Source: MGIIa-L3 sp038150305 (GTDB lineage: Archaea > Thermoplasmatota > Poseidoniia > Poseidoniales > Poseidoniaceae). Taken from it: DNA of 64,000 nt. Positions 1 through 8,065 of the stretch are shown here, one piece after another. Under the pieces are notes generated by a model. That model was not told where the DNA came from. It did not search any database and saw only the letters and a program-made list of their open reading frames with translations. The stretch is taken from the NCBI GenBank assembly GCA_038150305.1, contig JAYOTG010000004.1, positions 54,949 through 118,948 on the forward strand. Reading direction: 5' to 3'. The stretch's first letter is position 1. The number at the start of each line of letters is the position of its first letter. The position numbers and the translations under genes are program-made.

Positions 1-3
1 GGC

Positions 4-1491
4 ATGGACCTGAGCGGCGTGGCTCGCCGCCCCCCGCGACCGACGGTCACGATGACGGTCACCCGAGATGGCCCTGACGGTCTCGAAGTGCTGCTCGGCC
101 TTCGTGCCCCAACGATGCGGGCCTTCCCGCAGACCTGGGCCTTCCCTGGCGGCGGCGTGGCGCGAGGTGAAGCCGAGGCTTTCGCTTCCACCGATCTTCC
201 GACCGTTGGCGATGAACACGACTTGGCGCGTTTCGCCGGCGCACGGGAGATGGCCGAGGAACTCGGTTGGTGGTGGGACGGTCGACGCTTGCAGGTGATC
301 GATGCGGAGCTCCGCGCCGCTTTGCTCAGCGATCGCACGGCATGGCCAAGGGCCATGGCCAACGGCACACCCGCCGTCGACCTGCGCGGCATGCGGGTCA
401 TCAGCCAGCGGACCACGCCACCTTTCGGCCCCATGCAGTTCGACAACACCTTCCTCCACGTTCACCTTGGTTCGGTGGACGACACGCCCGAACTCGACCT
501 TGAGCCCCAAACGGAATTCACCGAGATGCGTTGGGCCACGCCAGCCGCCTTCCTTCAGGACTGGCGCGACCATACGATGCGCATCGCTCCACCCGTGGTT
601 TCCCTGCTGCAGTTCCTCCACCGCCGCCTGAGCAGCAACGGTGGAGATGCGGCGGAAGCGATGGCTTTCGTCGCCAAACAGCAGCCCGGCCGAGCCTCCA
701 TCCTTTTCGCTCACGGCGTGCAGGTGGTTCCCGTACCGACCGCGACCTTGCCGCCCGCCGATCACACGAACTGCTACCTCATTGGCCCGCCCGGAGGGCC
801 GATTGTCATCGTCGATCCCGCCATCACCCACCGAGAAAGCATGGAACATCTGGCCGATGTGGTCGACCGCCACGGAGGGAACGTGCAGGCCTACCTCTAC
901 ACCCACGGCCACGGCGACCACCTCGGCGACGAGGACCTCCTGCGCGAGGCGTTCGATGTGCCCATTTGGGGGCATGAACACGGCGGCATGCGCATCGATC
1001 GAGCCCTCAGCGACGGTGACGTCATCCAGCTGGGCGACCACCGCTGGAACGTCCTTCACACGCCAGGCCATCACCCCGGCCATCTTTGCTTGCTGAGCGA
1101 AGCCGGATTGGTCGCAGGCGACATGGTGGCGGGCATTGGCACCATCCTGATCCCACCCGGCCAGGGCGACATGAACGTCTACCTCGAGCAACTTGAGCGC
1201 TTGGCGTCGCTCGAACCGCACATGATCTTCCCCTCGCACGGGCCCGTCGTGACCAAGCCGACCGCCTTGCTCAACCACTACGTCAGCCATCGACGCGCCC
1301 GTCACGCCCGGGTGTTGGACGCCGTTCGGGCAGGGCAGCGCGCCGTGGCCGACATTGCACGAGAAGCCTACGCAGATTCGCCAGATGCGCACCCAGGATT
1401 GGCGCAGGATCAGACGCTTGCCCACCTGATGGCTCACGCCGAAGAAGGCTCCGTGGCGCAACGTCCGGACGGTTGGCATCGTGCCGCTTGA
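4..1491 (+). CDS. Nudix hydrolase fused to a metallo-beta-lactamase-fold hydrolase
   Basis: A 495-residue two-domain protein. Residues about 12-205 are Nudix-like: FPGG at 47-50, the first Nudix-box Glu at 56 and the REMAEELG core at 81-88. The 24-residue gap between Glu and core replaces the usual seven, a long insertion I recall from the NUDT19/RP2p branch (CoA-diphosphatase type). Residues about 230-440 are metallo-beta-lactamase fold: HGHGDH at 301-306, His356, Asp373 and His412 supply the usual metal ligands, and the layout resembles LACTB2. Each half therefore looks catalytically competent. The ATG lies only 3 nt inside the window, so an upstream start cannot be excluded, but the N-terminus fits a Nudix domain start. 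Substrates are unknown; a nucleotide-CoA or acyl-thioester cleaving pair is a guess. Confidence 0.85.
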   Translation: MDLSGVARRPPRPTVTMTVTRDGPDGLEVLLGLRAPTMRAFPQTWAFPGGGVARGEAEAFASTDLPTVGDEHDLARFAGAREMAEELGWWWDGRRLQVIDAELRAALLSDRTAWPRAMANGTPAVDLRGMRVISQRTTPPFGPMQFDNTFLHVHLGSVDDTPELDLEPQTEFTEMRWATPAAFLQDWRDHTMRIAPPVVSLLQFLHRRLSSNGGDAAEAMAFVAKQQPGRASILFAHGVQVVPVPTATLPPADHTNCYLIGPPGGPIVIVDPAITHRESMEHLADVVDRHGGNVQAYLYTHGHGDHLGDEDLLREAFDVPIWGHEHGGMRIDRALSDGDVIQLGDHRWNVLHTPGHHPGHLCLLSEAGLVAGDMVAGIGTILIPPGQGDMNVYLEQLERLASLEPHMIFPSHGPVVTKPTALLNHYVSHRRARHARVLDAVRAGQRAVADIAREAYADSPDAHPGLAQDQTLAHLMAHAEEGSVAQRPDGWHRAA

Positions 1492-1539
1492 CCGCTCAAC
1501 GGTCGTGAAGGCTAAGTGTGCCATCGATGCTCAAGCCAC

Positions 1540-2544
1540 ATGGCAGACGCACAAAGCTACCATGACGGTCTTGTTGCCCAAGGATATCCTGCGGATCAAG
1601 CACTCGCATACACCCGACAATACTACCCGGATTTCACGCCCGCTGCTGCAGCGCCCGTCGCCGCTGCACCAGCCGCGCCACAACCGGTTCAGCCTGCCGC
1701 CATGGCGCCGGCTGCGGCACAACCGATGCCCGGTCAAGCCATCCCACAAGCGATGGGAGCCCAGCCGATGTCCGCTCAAGCCATGCCACAACCGATGATG
1801 GCCCAACCCTCCGTGGGGGCTGAAGGTCCGAGCATGATGGGCTGGGCGGCCGTTGCACTCATTGCCATGGCGCTCCTCTTGTCCCTCGTCGCCCAATTCA
1901 ACGGCGCATGGCTCTCGGGCGAACAGGAAGACGGAACCCAGGTGAAAACCGGGCTTCACAGCATCACCTTCGATTGTTCAGAAATCGCCGATGAAGCGAA
2001 TCGAACCTTCTGCATCTCCTTAACCGCCTACCTGACCACACCAATGGAGGACACCCCTCCAGAGAACAGCACCGACATGGCCCACAAAGGCACCCAAGCC
2101 GGGTACTGTGATCGCACTGAAGAAATGATTGTGGACATGGCGACGGCCTTCAGCGGTGGGGACCAAGCCATCATCGACACGGCCAAAACGGACGCTGCGG
2201 AAGCAAAAGCGGAGTGCATGGTGAGCGCAGACGCAGGGTCGAAAGGTGGTACGTGGCTTTGGATCGGTACCGTGTTGGCCTTGGTGTGCACGGTGATGGC
2301 GGTCCTTCCCAAAGTCGGCGTGAATGCGCTTCCGTCGGTCGTCACCGACAACGCACGATGGGGCAACATGCTCACAGGCATCGTGATGGTGCTCGCCGTT
2401 TTGCTCTGGCAAGGTGCGCTTCCTGACGACCCGGACAGCGTGATGGGCGCTTCGCTTGGCGTCTACATCGCCGTGGTGGCCGGCATCATGGCCATCGCCA
2501 GCGGCGTCCTCGAGGTCCTCGACGGCCGCTCAGGTCAAGCCTGA
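1540..2544 (+). CDS. Membrane protein with Ala/Pro/Gln-rich N-terminal linker, four TM segments
   Basis: I do not recognise a named family. The protein (334 aa from the ATG at 1540; a GTG at 1516 would add 8 residues) starts with a short helical motif containing GYPADQALAYTRQYYP, followed by a low-complexity Ala/Pro/Gln/Met linker, one TM segment, a roughly 100-residue probably external domain with several Cys, and three further TM segments near the C-terminus. The N-terminal helix resembles short SHOCT/UBA-like helices found on envelope proteins, but this is only a visual similarity. It lies 48 nt after the Nudix/MBL gene on the same strand. Confidence 0.7.
   Translation: MADAQSYHDGLVAQGYPADQALAYTRQYYPDFTPAAAAPVAAAPAAPQPVQPAAMAPAAAQPMPGQAIPQAMGAQPMSAQAMPQPMMAQPSVGAEGPSMMGWAAVALIAMALLLSLVAQFNGAWLSGEQEDGTQVKTGLHSITFDCSEIADEANRTFCISLTAYLTTPMEDTPPENSTDMAHKGTQAGYCDRTEEMIVDMATAFSGGDQAIIDTAKTDAAEAKAECMVSADAGSKGGTWLWIGTVLALVCTVMAVLPKVGVNALPSVVTDNARWGNMLTGIVMVLAVLLWQGALPDDPDSVMGASLGVYIAVVAGIMAIASGVLEVLDGRSGQA
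1640..1810 (+). repeat. Low-complexity Ala/Pro/Gln/Met codon repeat
   Basis: Imperfect repeats of units such as caagccatnccacaa encode the linker between the N-terminal helix and the first TM segment of the surrounding membrane protein. It is part of the coding frame, not an independent element. Confidence 0.55.
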
Positions 2545-2559
2545 AGCAGCGTTGAAGCG

Positions 2560-2570
2560 TTGAATTAAAT
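2560..2570 (+). promoter_or_regulatory. Probable TATA box for the rhodanese lipoprotein gene
   Basis: The AT-rich stretch gttgaattaaat stands out in GC-rich DNA and is centred about 27 nt before the ATG at 2594, the spacing expected of an archaeal TATA box driving a leaderless transcript. A GAGGAG at 2579-2584 could act as a ribosome site if transcription starts further upstream. Confidence 0.5.
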
Positions 2571-2593
2571 GGGAAGGCGAGGAGCTACCCAGC

Positions 2594-3007
2594 ATGCGCC
2601 TCAGCCTACGTGCTCTGGTCCTGACGGCTCTCTTGGCCATCACCCTCCCGTTGACGGGATGCGTCGCGGAAGCGGACGGATGGGTCCGTCTCGACGTCGA
2701 GGCGTTTGCTGAGGAGGTTGAGGCCACAGAGAACGGATTCCTGTTGGACGTACGCACTCAGGACGAGTGGGAGGCAGACGGCCATCTCGAAAACGCCACC
2801 TTGATTCCGCACTCGTCGCTCGACGCACGAAGCGACGAATTGCCGGAGGACAGAGAAACCCCAATCCTCCTGTATTGCCGGTCAGGAAACCGCTCTCAGG
2901 CCGCGGCCCAGACGCTGCTTGATCTTGGGTACACCGACATCCGTGAACTGGAATCGGGGATCAACGGTTGGAAGGACAGCGGTCGTCCGGTCCTGTACGG
3001 TCCTTGA
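2594..3007 (+). CDS. Rhodanese-domain lipoprotein
   Basis: The 137-residue product has a signal peptide ending in a lipobox-like LTGC with Cys23, so the mature protein is probably lipid-anchored outside the membrane. The rest is one rhodanese domain: LDVRTQDEWEADGHL at the substrate-loop side and the active-site loop CRSGNRS with catalytic Cys95, followed by the usual AAQTLLDLGY helix and a terminal GWKDSGRPV. Rhodaneses move sulfane sulfur; extracytoplasmic single-domain forms (PspE-like) are common. The exact sulfur donor is unknown. Confidence 0.88.
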   Translation: MRLSLRALVLTALLAITLPLTGCVAEADGWVRLDVEAFAEEVEATENGFLLDVRTQDEWEADGHLENATLIPHSSLDARSDELPEDRETPILLYCRSGNRSQAAAQTLLDLGYTDIRELESGINGWKDSGRPVLYGP

Positions 3008-3046
3008 CGGGCATCACCGTCAAGAACCCGAACGGCCGAGGTTGGC

Positions 3047-5209
3047 ATGGGTGAGCGCGTGAAGAAGGCGATGAGCGCGTTCGATTTGCGTGCCATCGCC
3101 CATGAGCTCCAGGCTCATCTTGGCGCTTGGGTCAAGAAATCCTACATGCCCCACTACGAGCAAGTCGTGCTCCGCTTCAACCCGAAGGACGCGGACGCCT
3201 TTGACCTCGTCATCGTCCGAGGGCGGCGCATTTCGACGTCCACCAGAGACCGCCCGATGCCCATGTCGCCACCGCCGTTCGCGATGCTCTTGCGGAAACA
3301 GCTGGGAAACGCGCGCCTCATCGCCGTTGAACAGGTCGCCTTCGACCGACTGTTGCGCATGACCTTCACCACCAAGGGCGGTGATCGCCACCTCATCATC
3401 GAATGCTTCGGCGACGGCAACGTCATCCTGCTCGACGAGAACGACACGATCATCCAGCCCTTGACCCACGCCACGTACCGGGACAGGACGCTCAAGCGTG
3501 GCGAAGCCTACCTTCCACCACCTCCTGCGCTGGACCCTGATGCCTTGGACGAGGCTGGGCTTGCCGCCATCCTTTCAGCGTCTGAACGCAACCTCGCCTC
3601 GACGTTGGGTGGACAGGTCAACCTCGGCGGACGTTTGGCCAACGCGGTGTGCGATGCCGCCGGCCTCGACGCGGACATGGCAGCCACCGAAGCGGACGCG
3701 AGCAAGGTTCACGCGGCGTTGCGTGGACTGTTGGACGCGTTGGAACAAGGACGGGCGGGACACCTGGTGCTCAAGGCGGACGCACCGGACGCTCTCAGCG
3801 ACGGAAGCCTCGACGCCTTTCTCATGGAACACGTCGAGGAAGCCACGCCGGTGCTGCTGCCCGACCATGCTTTTCGGACCACGATGCCCTTCCCAGGCAT
3901 GCTCGAAGCCATCGACGCCTGGTGGGGTGGGCACGATTCGGACGCGCTTCTTCGCCGGGAACTCGAGCAGGTCAACGCGGCCGCTCCCGGGCGAGGGCAT
4001 TCCACCGACGTGGAACGGCTTGAACGCCGTTTGGCCCAGCAGGAAAAAGCACTCGAGGGCTTCCACGCCAAAGTGGAGAAGCAGCAAGCCCTCGGCCACG
4101 CGGTTCAGGAGCATTGGACGCACGTGGACGGCCTGCTCACGCAGACCCGTGAAGCGGTGGAACGCACCGGTTGGGAGGCGGTGATGTCGGCCGTGAAAGG
4201 CATCCCATGGATCCGCAGCGCTGACCCTGCTGAACGAACCATTCAATGCCTGCTGCCGAACGAAGACGGCGAACCCGGAACGCAGGAAGTCACGCTCCAC
4301 CTCGACGAAAGCGTGCACCAAAACGCGCAACGTCTCTTCACCGCGGCAAGGAAGCAGAAGGACAAGTCATCGGGTGCGGTCGCTGCGTTGGAAACGACCC
4401 GAACAGAGTTGGAGCGCGCCAAGAAAAAGGAAGCAAAGCAGCAGGCCAGCGGTCAGGTGGTACGCGTCAAGCGATCAAAGCGGCTCTGGTTCGAGCACCA
4501 CCGCTGGACCATGCTCGCCAACGGCCGATTGATGGTCGGCGGACGTGACGCAAAAGGCAACGACGCCATCGTGAAGAAGCACCTGAAAGGCGACGACATG
4601 TACCTGCACGCCGACCTCCACGGCGCCCCGTCATGCGCCATGCAATCCCAGCGTGGCTTCGTGGTCGATGAACGGCCTCCGGCCTACTTGCCCGAAGGCA
4701 TGCCCGCGTTCCGGTTGAGCGACCGCATCGAAGCCGGTGCCATCTCGGCCGCCGACATGGAGCAGGGTGCACAACTGGCCCTGTGTTGGAGTCGCGCCTG
4801 GGGCAGCGGTGGCGGGCATGGCACGGTCTATTCCGTGAAGCCAGCCCAGGTCTCCAAGACCGCACAGACCGGCGAATTCGTCGGTGCGGGTGCCTTCATT
4901 GTTCGGGGCCAACGCCAGTGGTACAAGGACATCGACCTGCGCATCGGCCTTGCGCTGGTGGCCATCAACGGCGTCCCCCTCTTGCTCGGCACCACGCCTG
5001 AGCATGCGCAATCCCTCGGAGGGCGATGGGCGGTCGTTAGCGGCGGACGCACCAAGAAGGAGACCGCTGCCAACCGCATCGCGAAAGCCACGGGGTTGAG
5101 CGTGGACGACATCCTTCCTGTGTTGCCCGGCCCGATCGACGTGGTCGAGGACCACCACCTCTTCAGCGCCCTGAAACGCGACAACGCGGCGTCAGGCGAT
5201 GATTCCTGA
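3047..5209 (+). CDS. rqcH: RqcH / NEMF-type ribosome quality control protein
   Basis: A 720-residue NFACT-family protein. The N-terminal NFACT-N region (about 10-210) starts with FDLRAIAHEL and carries the DRPMPMSPPPFAMLLRK segment typical of the family; the middle has helix-hairpin and coiled-coil regions (about 320-470); the C-terminal NFACT-R (DUF814) domain from about 480 includes GGRDAKGNDAIVKKHL, DMYLHADLHGAPS and the terminal GTTPEHAQSLGG region. Family members bind the 60S/50S subunit with stalled peptidyl-tRNA and add C-terminal tails to mark nascent chains. ATGs at 3047 and 3071 are both possible starts; the second begins at MSAFDLRA. It converges with the msrC gene, leaving 2 nt. 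Confidence 0.93.
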   Translation: MGERVKKAMSAFDLRAIAHELQAHLGAWVKKSYMPHYEQVVLRFNPKDADAFDLVIVRGRRISTSTRDRPMPMSPPPFAMLLRKQLGNARLIAVEQVAFDRLLRMTFTTKGGDRHLIIECFGDGNVILLDENDTIIQPLTHATYRDRTLKRGEAYLPPPPALDPDALDEAGLAAILSASERNLASTLGGQVNLGGRLANAVCDAAGLDADMAATEADASKVHAALRGLLDALEQGRAGHLVLKADAPDALSDGSLDAFLMEHVEEATPVLLPDHAFRTTMPFPGMLEAIDAWWGGHDSDALLRRELEQVNAAAPGRGHSTDVERLERRLAQQEKALEGFHAKVEKQQALGHAVQEHWTHVDGLLTQTREAVERTGWEAVMSAVKGIPWIRSADPAERTIQCLLPNEDGEPGTQEVTLHLDESVHQNAQRLFTAARKQKDKSSGAVAALETTRTELERAKKKEAKQQASGQVVRVKRSKRLWFEHHRWTMLANGRLMVGGRDAKGNDAIVKKHLKGDDMYLHADLHGAPSCAMQSQRGFVVDERPPAYLPEGMPAFRLSDRIEAGAISAADMEQGAQLALCWSRAWGSGGGHGTVYSVKPAQVSKTAQTGEFVGAGAFIVRGQRQWYKDIDLRIGLALVAINGVPLLLGTTPEHAQSLGGRWAVVSGGRTKKETAANRIAKATGLSVDDILPVLPGPIDVVEDHHLFSALKRDNAASGDDS

Positions 5210-5211
5210 TG

Positions 5212-5706
5212 TCACGCAAGGCCGGGAATTTGAGCCAATTCGCCCTCGCCATAGCGCCGGCCAAGGTCCTCGCAAATCGACTCCAACAAGGCCACGTCTT
5301 CACCGCTGAAGGCGGCTGCATCGTCTGAATCCACGTCCAAAACGGCAATCACCTGGCCAGACGGTGCGATGACGGGAACCACAACCTCGCTGTTTGTGCT
5401 GCTGCTGCAGGCGATGTGTTCTGGGCGAGCGTGCACGTCAGGTACGTCTTGTGTGACCGCCGTTCGGGCCGCTGCACCACAAATGCCCTTGTCGAAGGGG
5501 ATGTCCAAGCAACCGTGCCCGCCCTGGTAAGGGCCGACCTTGAGGTGATTTGGCCGCACGGTGCGGTAAAAGCCGGTCCAGTGGAAGTGATCGAAGGCGT
5601 GGTGCAGTTCACAAACGACCGTGGCCATCGCCGTGACCCAGTCGTCTTCGCCCTTCAGCAGGCCGTCGATGCGCGTTCGCACTTCGTCATGAGGCGTGTC
5701 GGGCAT
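5212..5706 (-). CDS. msrC: Free methionine-(R)-sulfoxide reductase (GAF-domain fRMsr)
   Basis: The 164-residue protein is a single GAF domain. Cys66, Cys76 and Cys100 have exactly the 10- and 24-residue spacing of the three redox cysteines of E. coli fRMsr (84/94/118), inside the family sequences FDKGICG and HIACSSSTNSEVVVPV. The enzyme reduces free methionine-R-sulfoxide with thioredoxin-type electrons, an antioxidant role. A TATA-like box 25 nt upstream suggests its own leaderless transcript, separate from the upstream thiolase. Confidence 0.92.
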   Translation of the reverse strand: MPDTPHDEVRTRIDGLLKGEDDWVTAMATVVCELHHAFDHFHWTGFYRTVRPNHLKVGPYQGGHGCLDIPFDKGICGAAARTAVTQDVPDVHARPEHIACSSSTNSEVVVPVIAPSGQVIAVLDVDSDDAAAFSGEDVALLESICEDLGRRYGEGELAQIPGLA

Positions 5707-5725
5707 GGCCGGAGCCAGTTCGTGA

Positions 5726-5735
5726 CCGATATGAG
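5726..5735 (-). promoter_or_regulatory. TATA-like box for msrC
   Basis: On the minus strand the sequence reads ctcatatcgg, centred about 25 nt before the msrC ATG at 5706. It matches the TATA-type boxes seen ahead of the photolyase, ribA and crtI genes and predicts a leaderless start. Confidence 0.55.
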
Positions 5736-5750
5736 GGTTCGCTCAAGCCC

Positions 5751-6938
5751 TTAGGGGCGGCGCACAAGCATGGCAACGGCGTTCCCGCCGCCCAAACACA
5801 GCGTGACGATGCCGCGCTTCGCGTCGATACGACGCATCGCGCCAATCATCGTGATCAGGCACCGAGCGCCTGAGGCGCCAAGCGGGTGGCCGAGGCTGAC
5901 GGCCCCGCCGTGGAGGTTGAAGCGGTCGTTGGGAATGCCCAGATCTTGGGCCACGGCGCAGGACGCGGCCGCGAAGGCCTCGTTGTGCTCGTACACGTCG
6001 ACGTCCGCGACGTCGAGCTCTTGGCGCTCAAGCAGGGTCCGGACGGCGGGAATCGGCGCTGCCATGACGCGCTCAGGCGCCACACCGCTGGTGGTTTGAT
6101 CGACGATTTCCGCGATGACCTCCCAGCCCATCTCGGCCGCGAGGTCCGCATCCGCGACAAGGACAGCGGCCGCGCCGTCGTTGAGGGTGCTGGCGTTGCC
6201 GGCCGTGACCTTGCCTTCGCGATCGAACACGGGTCGCAGGCGAGCCAAGCCTTCCGCGGTGGTGTCGGCTCGAACGCCTTCGTCGACCTCCACCGAGATC
6301 GGGTCACCTCGGCGTTTCGGCACCTGGACCGGCACCGTTTCCCACGCGAACCAGCCTTCTGCTTGCGCCTTCGCCGCACGCTGTTGGCTTTGGGCGGCAA
6401 AGGCGTCCATTCCCTCTCGGGTGATGCTGAACTCCTCGGAGACCACTTCGCCCGTGTTGCCCATGTGCATGTCGTTGTAGACGTCCCACAGGCCGTCATG
6501 AATCATGGAATCAACGAGGGTGCTGTCGCCCATCTTGGTCCCACTGCGCTGTCCCATGAGCAATTGTGGCGCGTTCGTCATGCTCTCCATTCCGCCGGCG
6601 ACAATGCAGCGGTGTTCTCCGGCGCGGATGGCGGTGGCGGCGAGCATGACGGCCTTGAGCGAGGACCCGCAGACCTTGTTCACGGTCATCGCAGGCGTGC
6701 TGACCGGCAAACCGGCGCCCAGTGCGACCTGCCGTGCAGGGTTCTGACCGGCCCCGGCCTGGAGGACTTGGCCCATGATGACCTCGTCCACGAGGCCGCT
6801 GCCCGGATCTAATCCAACGCGCTCGAGCAGACCCGAAACGGCCACGACGCCAAGGTCGACCGCGCTGAGGGTGCTGAAGGCACCCATGAAGCGACCAATC
6901 GGGGTCCGAGCGACGCTGCAAATCACCGGGGTGGGCAT
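5751..6938 (-). CDS. Acetyl-CoA C-acyltransferase (thiolase)
   Basis: The 395-residue protein is a complete thiolase. The nucleophile Cys90 lies in VNKVCGSSLKAV, the NEAFA motif (EHNEAFAAA) and the HPLGASGAR segment supply catalytic histidine and neighbours, and the C-terminal CLGGGNAVAM holds the acid/base Cys. It could act in degradative beta-oxidation or in condensation of acetyl-CoA to acetoacetyl-CoA for the mevalonate route; length and motifs fit the acetoacetyl-CoA thiolase subfamily. The scpx-type archaeal thiolase that pairs with HMG-CoA synthase looks different. No partner genes are adjacent. Confidence 0.92.
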   Translation of the reverse strand: MPTPVICSVARTPIGRFMGAFSTLSAVDLGVVAVSGLLERVGLDPGSGLVDEVIMGQVLQAGAGQNPARQVALGAGLPVSTPAMTVNKVCGSSLKAVMLAATAIRAGEHRCIVAGGMESMTNAPQLLMGQRSGTKMGDSTLVDSMIHDGLWDVYNDMHMGNTGEVVSEEFSITREGMDAFAAQSQQRAAKAQAEGWFAWETVPVQVPKRRGDPISVEVDEGVRADTTAEGLARLRPVFDREGKVTAGNASTLNDGAAAVLVADADLAAEMGWEVIAEIVDQTTSGVAPERVMAAPIPAVRTLLERQELDVADVDVYEHNEAFAAASCAVAQDLGIPNDRFNLHGGAVSLGHPLGASGARCLITMIGAMRRIDAKRGIVTLCLGGGNAVAMLVRRP

Positions 6939-7021
6939 GCAACGACGACCCGGATTCGGGCCTTCAACCTGTTCAACGACGGGATGCGACCGTTTGATGA
7001 GGAGAAGCGCGTCGCCGGGCC

Positions 7022-7846
7022 ATGGCCAAGGACAAGACGGGCTTCAATCCCGACCGAGAGCAGAACGAAATGCGTCACGTCGAGGTTGAGCTCGACTTCA
7101 CCCCGAACGCCCTCGCCTCCGTGCTCTACCGCCAGGGCGACACCGTCATCCTGGTCTGCGTGACGAAGGAGCGTAGCCTGCCTCGCTGGTTCCCTCGTGA
7201 CGCGACCAAGGGCTGGGTTCACGCCGAATACAGCCTGCTGCCCGGCAGCACCGACAGCCGATTCCGCCGCGAGCGCAACGGTGCGAAGGGCCGGACGCAG
7301 GAAATCGAGCGCCTCATCGCCCGTTCACTGCGCGCCGCCGTGGACCTTGAGGCGCTCGGCCCGGTCGCCATCAACGTCGATTGCGACGTGCTGAACGCCG
7401 ACGGCGGCACGCGCTGCGCGTCAATCACCGCCGCCGGCATCGCCCTTCGGCTTGCTGTGCGCCGCCTCATCGCCTCAGGCGATTGCCTCCCGGCGGATCT
7501 GCGCCCCTCGGACGAGGACCGCCGCAGCGGATGGACGGCACCCAAGCTCAACGACGTGGAGCGCGCCAACCACGAAATGGCCGTCATGCCGAACGAACTC
7601 GCCGCGATTTCTGTGGGATTGCTTGAGAGCAACGTGTGGCTCGACCTTGACTACCACCTCGACAGCCGCGCCGACGTGGACATGAACGTGATCAAGACCA
7701 GCGACGACCGCTACGTGGAAATCCAAGCTACCGGCGAGGAGGCGACCTACAACGGTGAGGAGCTCATGGCCCTCTTGGCCATGGCCGACCGTGGGCTCGA
7801 AGCGCTTTGGGACGCTCAGAAGGTCGCCCTTGACAAGGCAGAATGA
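7022..7846 (+). CDS. rph: RNase PH, bacterial type
   Basis: The 274-residue protein is a phosphate-dependent 3' exoribonuclease of the RNase PH fold. It carries WVHAEYSLLPGST, GRTQEIERLIARSLRAAVDL and DVLNADGGTRCASITAA, which match bacterial RNase PH (tRNA 3' maturation) much more closely than archaeal Rrp41, whose equivalent motifs read RVRYNMAPFS and EVLQADAGTR. It ends 40 nt before the 3' end of a convergent tRNA-Phe gene, a plausible substrate. A lateral origin from bacteria is an inference; the gene shows no obvious difference in base composition from its neighbours. Confidence 0.9.
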   Translation: MAKDKTGFNPDREQNEMRHVEVELDFTPNALASVLYRQGDTVILVCVTKERSLPRWFPRDATKGWVHAEYSLLPGSTDSRFRRERNGAKGRTQEIERLIARSLRAAVDLEALGPVAINVDCDVLNADGGTRCASITAAGIALRLAVRRLIASGDCLPADLRPSDEDRRSGWTAPKLNDVERANHEMAVMPNELAAISVGLLESNVWLDLDYHLDSRADVDMNVIKTSDDRYVEIQATGEEATYNGEELMALLAMADRGLEALWDAQKVALDKAE

Positions 7847-7886
7847 GCGGCACCTGCTCGGATACGCCACGCTGACGCGCGTTGAG

Positions 7887-7959
7887 TGGGACAGGCCGGA
7901 CTTGAACCAGCGACCTCGGCATCTTCAGTGCCGCGCTCTCCCAACTAAGCTACTGTCCC
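7887..7959 (-). tRNA. tRNA-Phe (GAA)
   Basis: The minus strand folds into a complete 73-nt cloverleaf: acceptor GGGACAG/CTGTCCC with discriminator A, D stem GCTT/GAGC, anticodon stem CGGCA/TGCCG with loop CTGAAGA (anticodon GAA), 5-nt variable loop, and T stem GCTGG/CCGGC with loop TTCAAGT. CCA is not encoded, as is common in archaea, and there is no intron. G37 follows the anticodon, so the tRNA is a substrate candidate for the wybutosine pathway enzyme encoded at 50014-51120. Confidence 0.96.
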
Positions 7960-8065
7960 TGAGCGTTCTCGGCCACAAGCACCTTCCCTTCAAGGCTTCC
8001 GATGTGGACCTCGACGGCTTCAGAACCGGACAATGGCTTCAAGACCCACACCCCAATGGTCCCTC

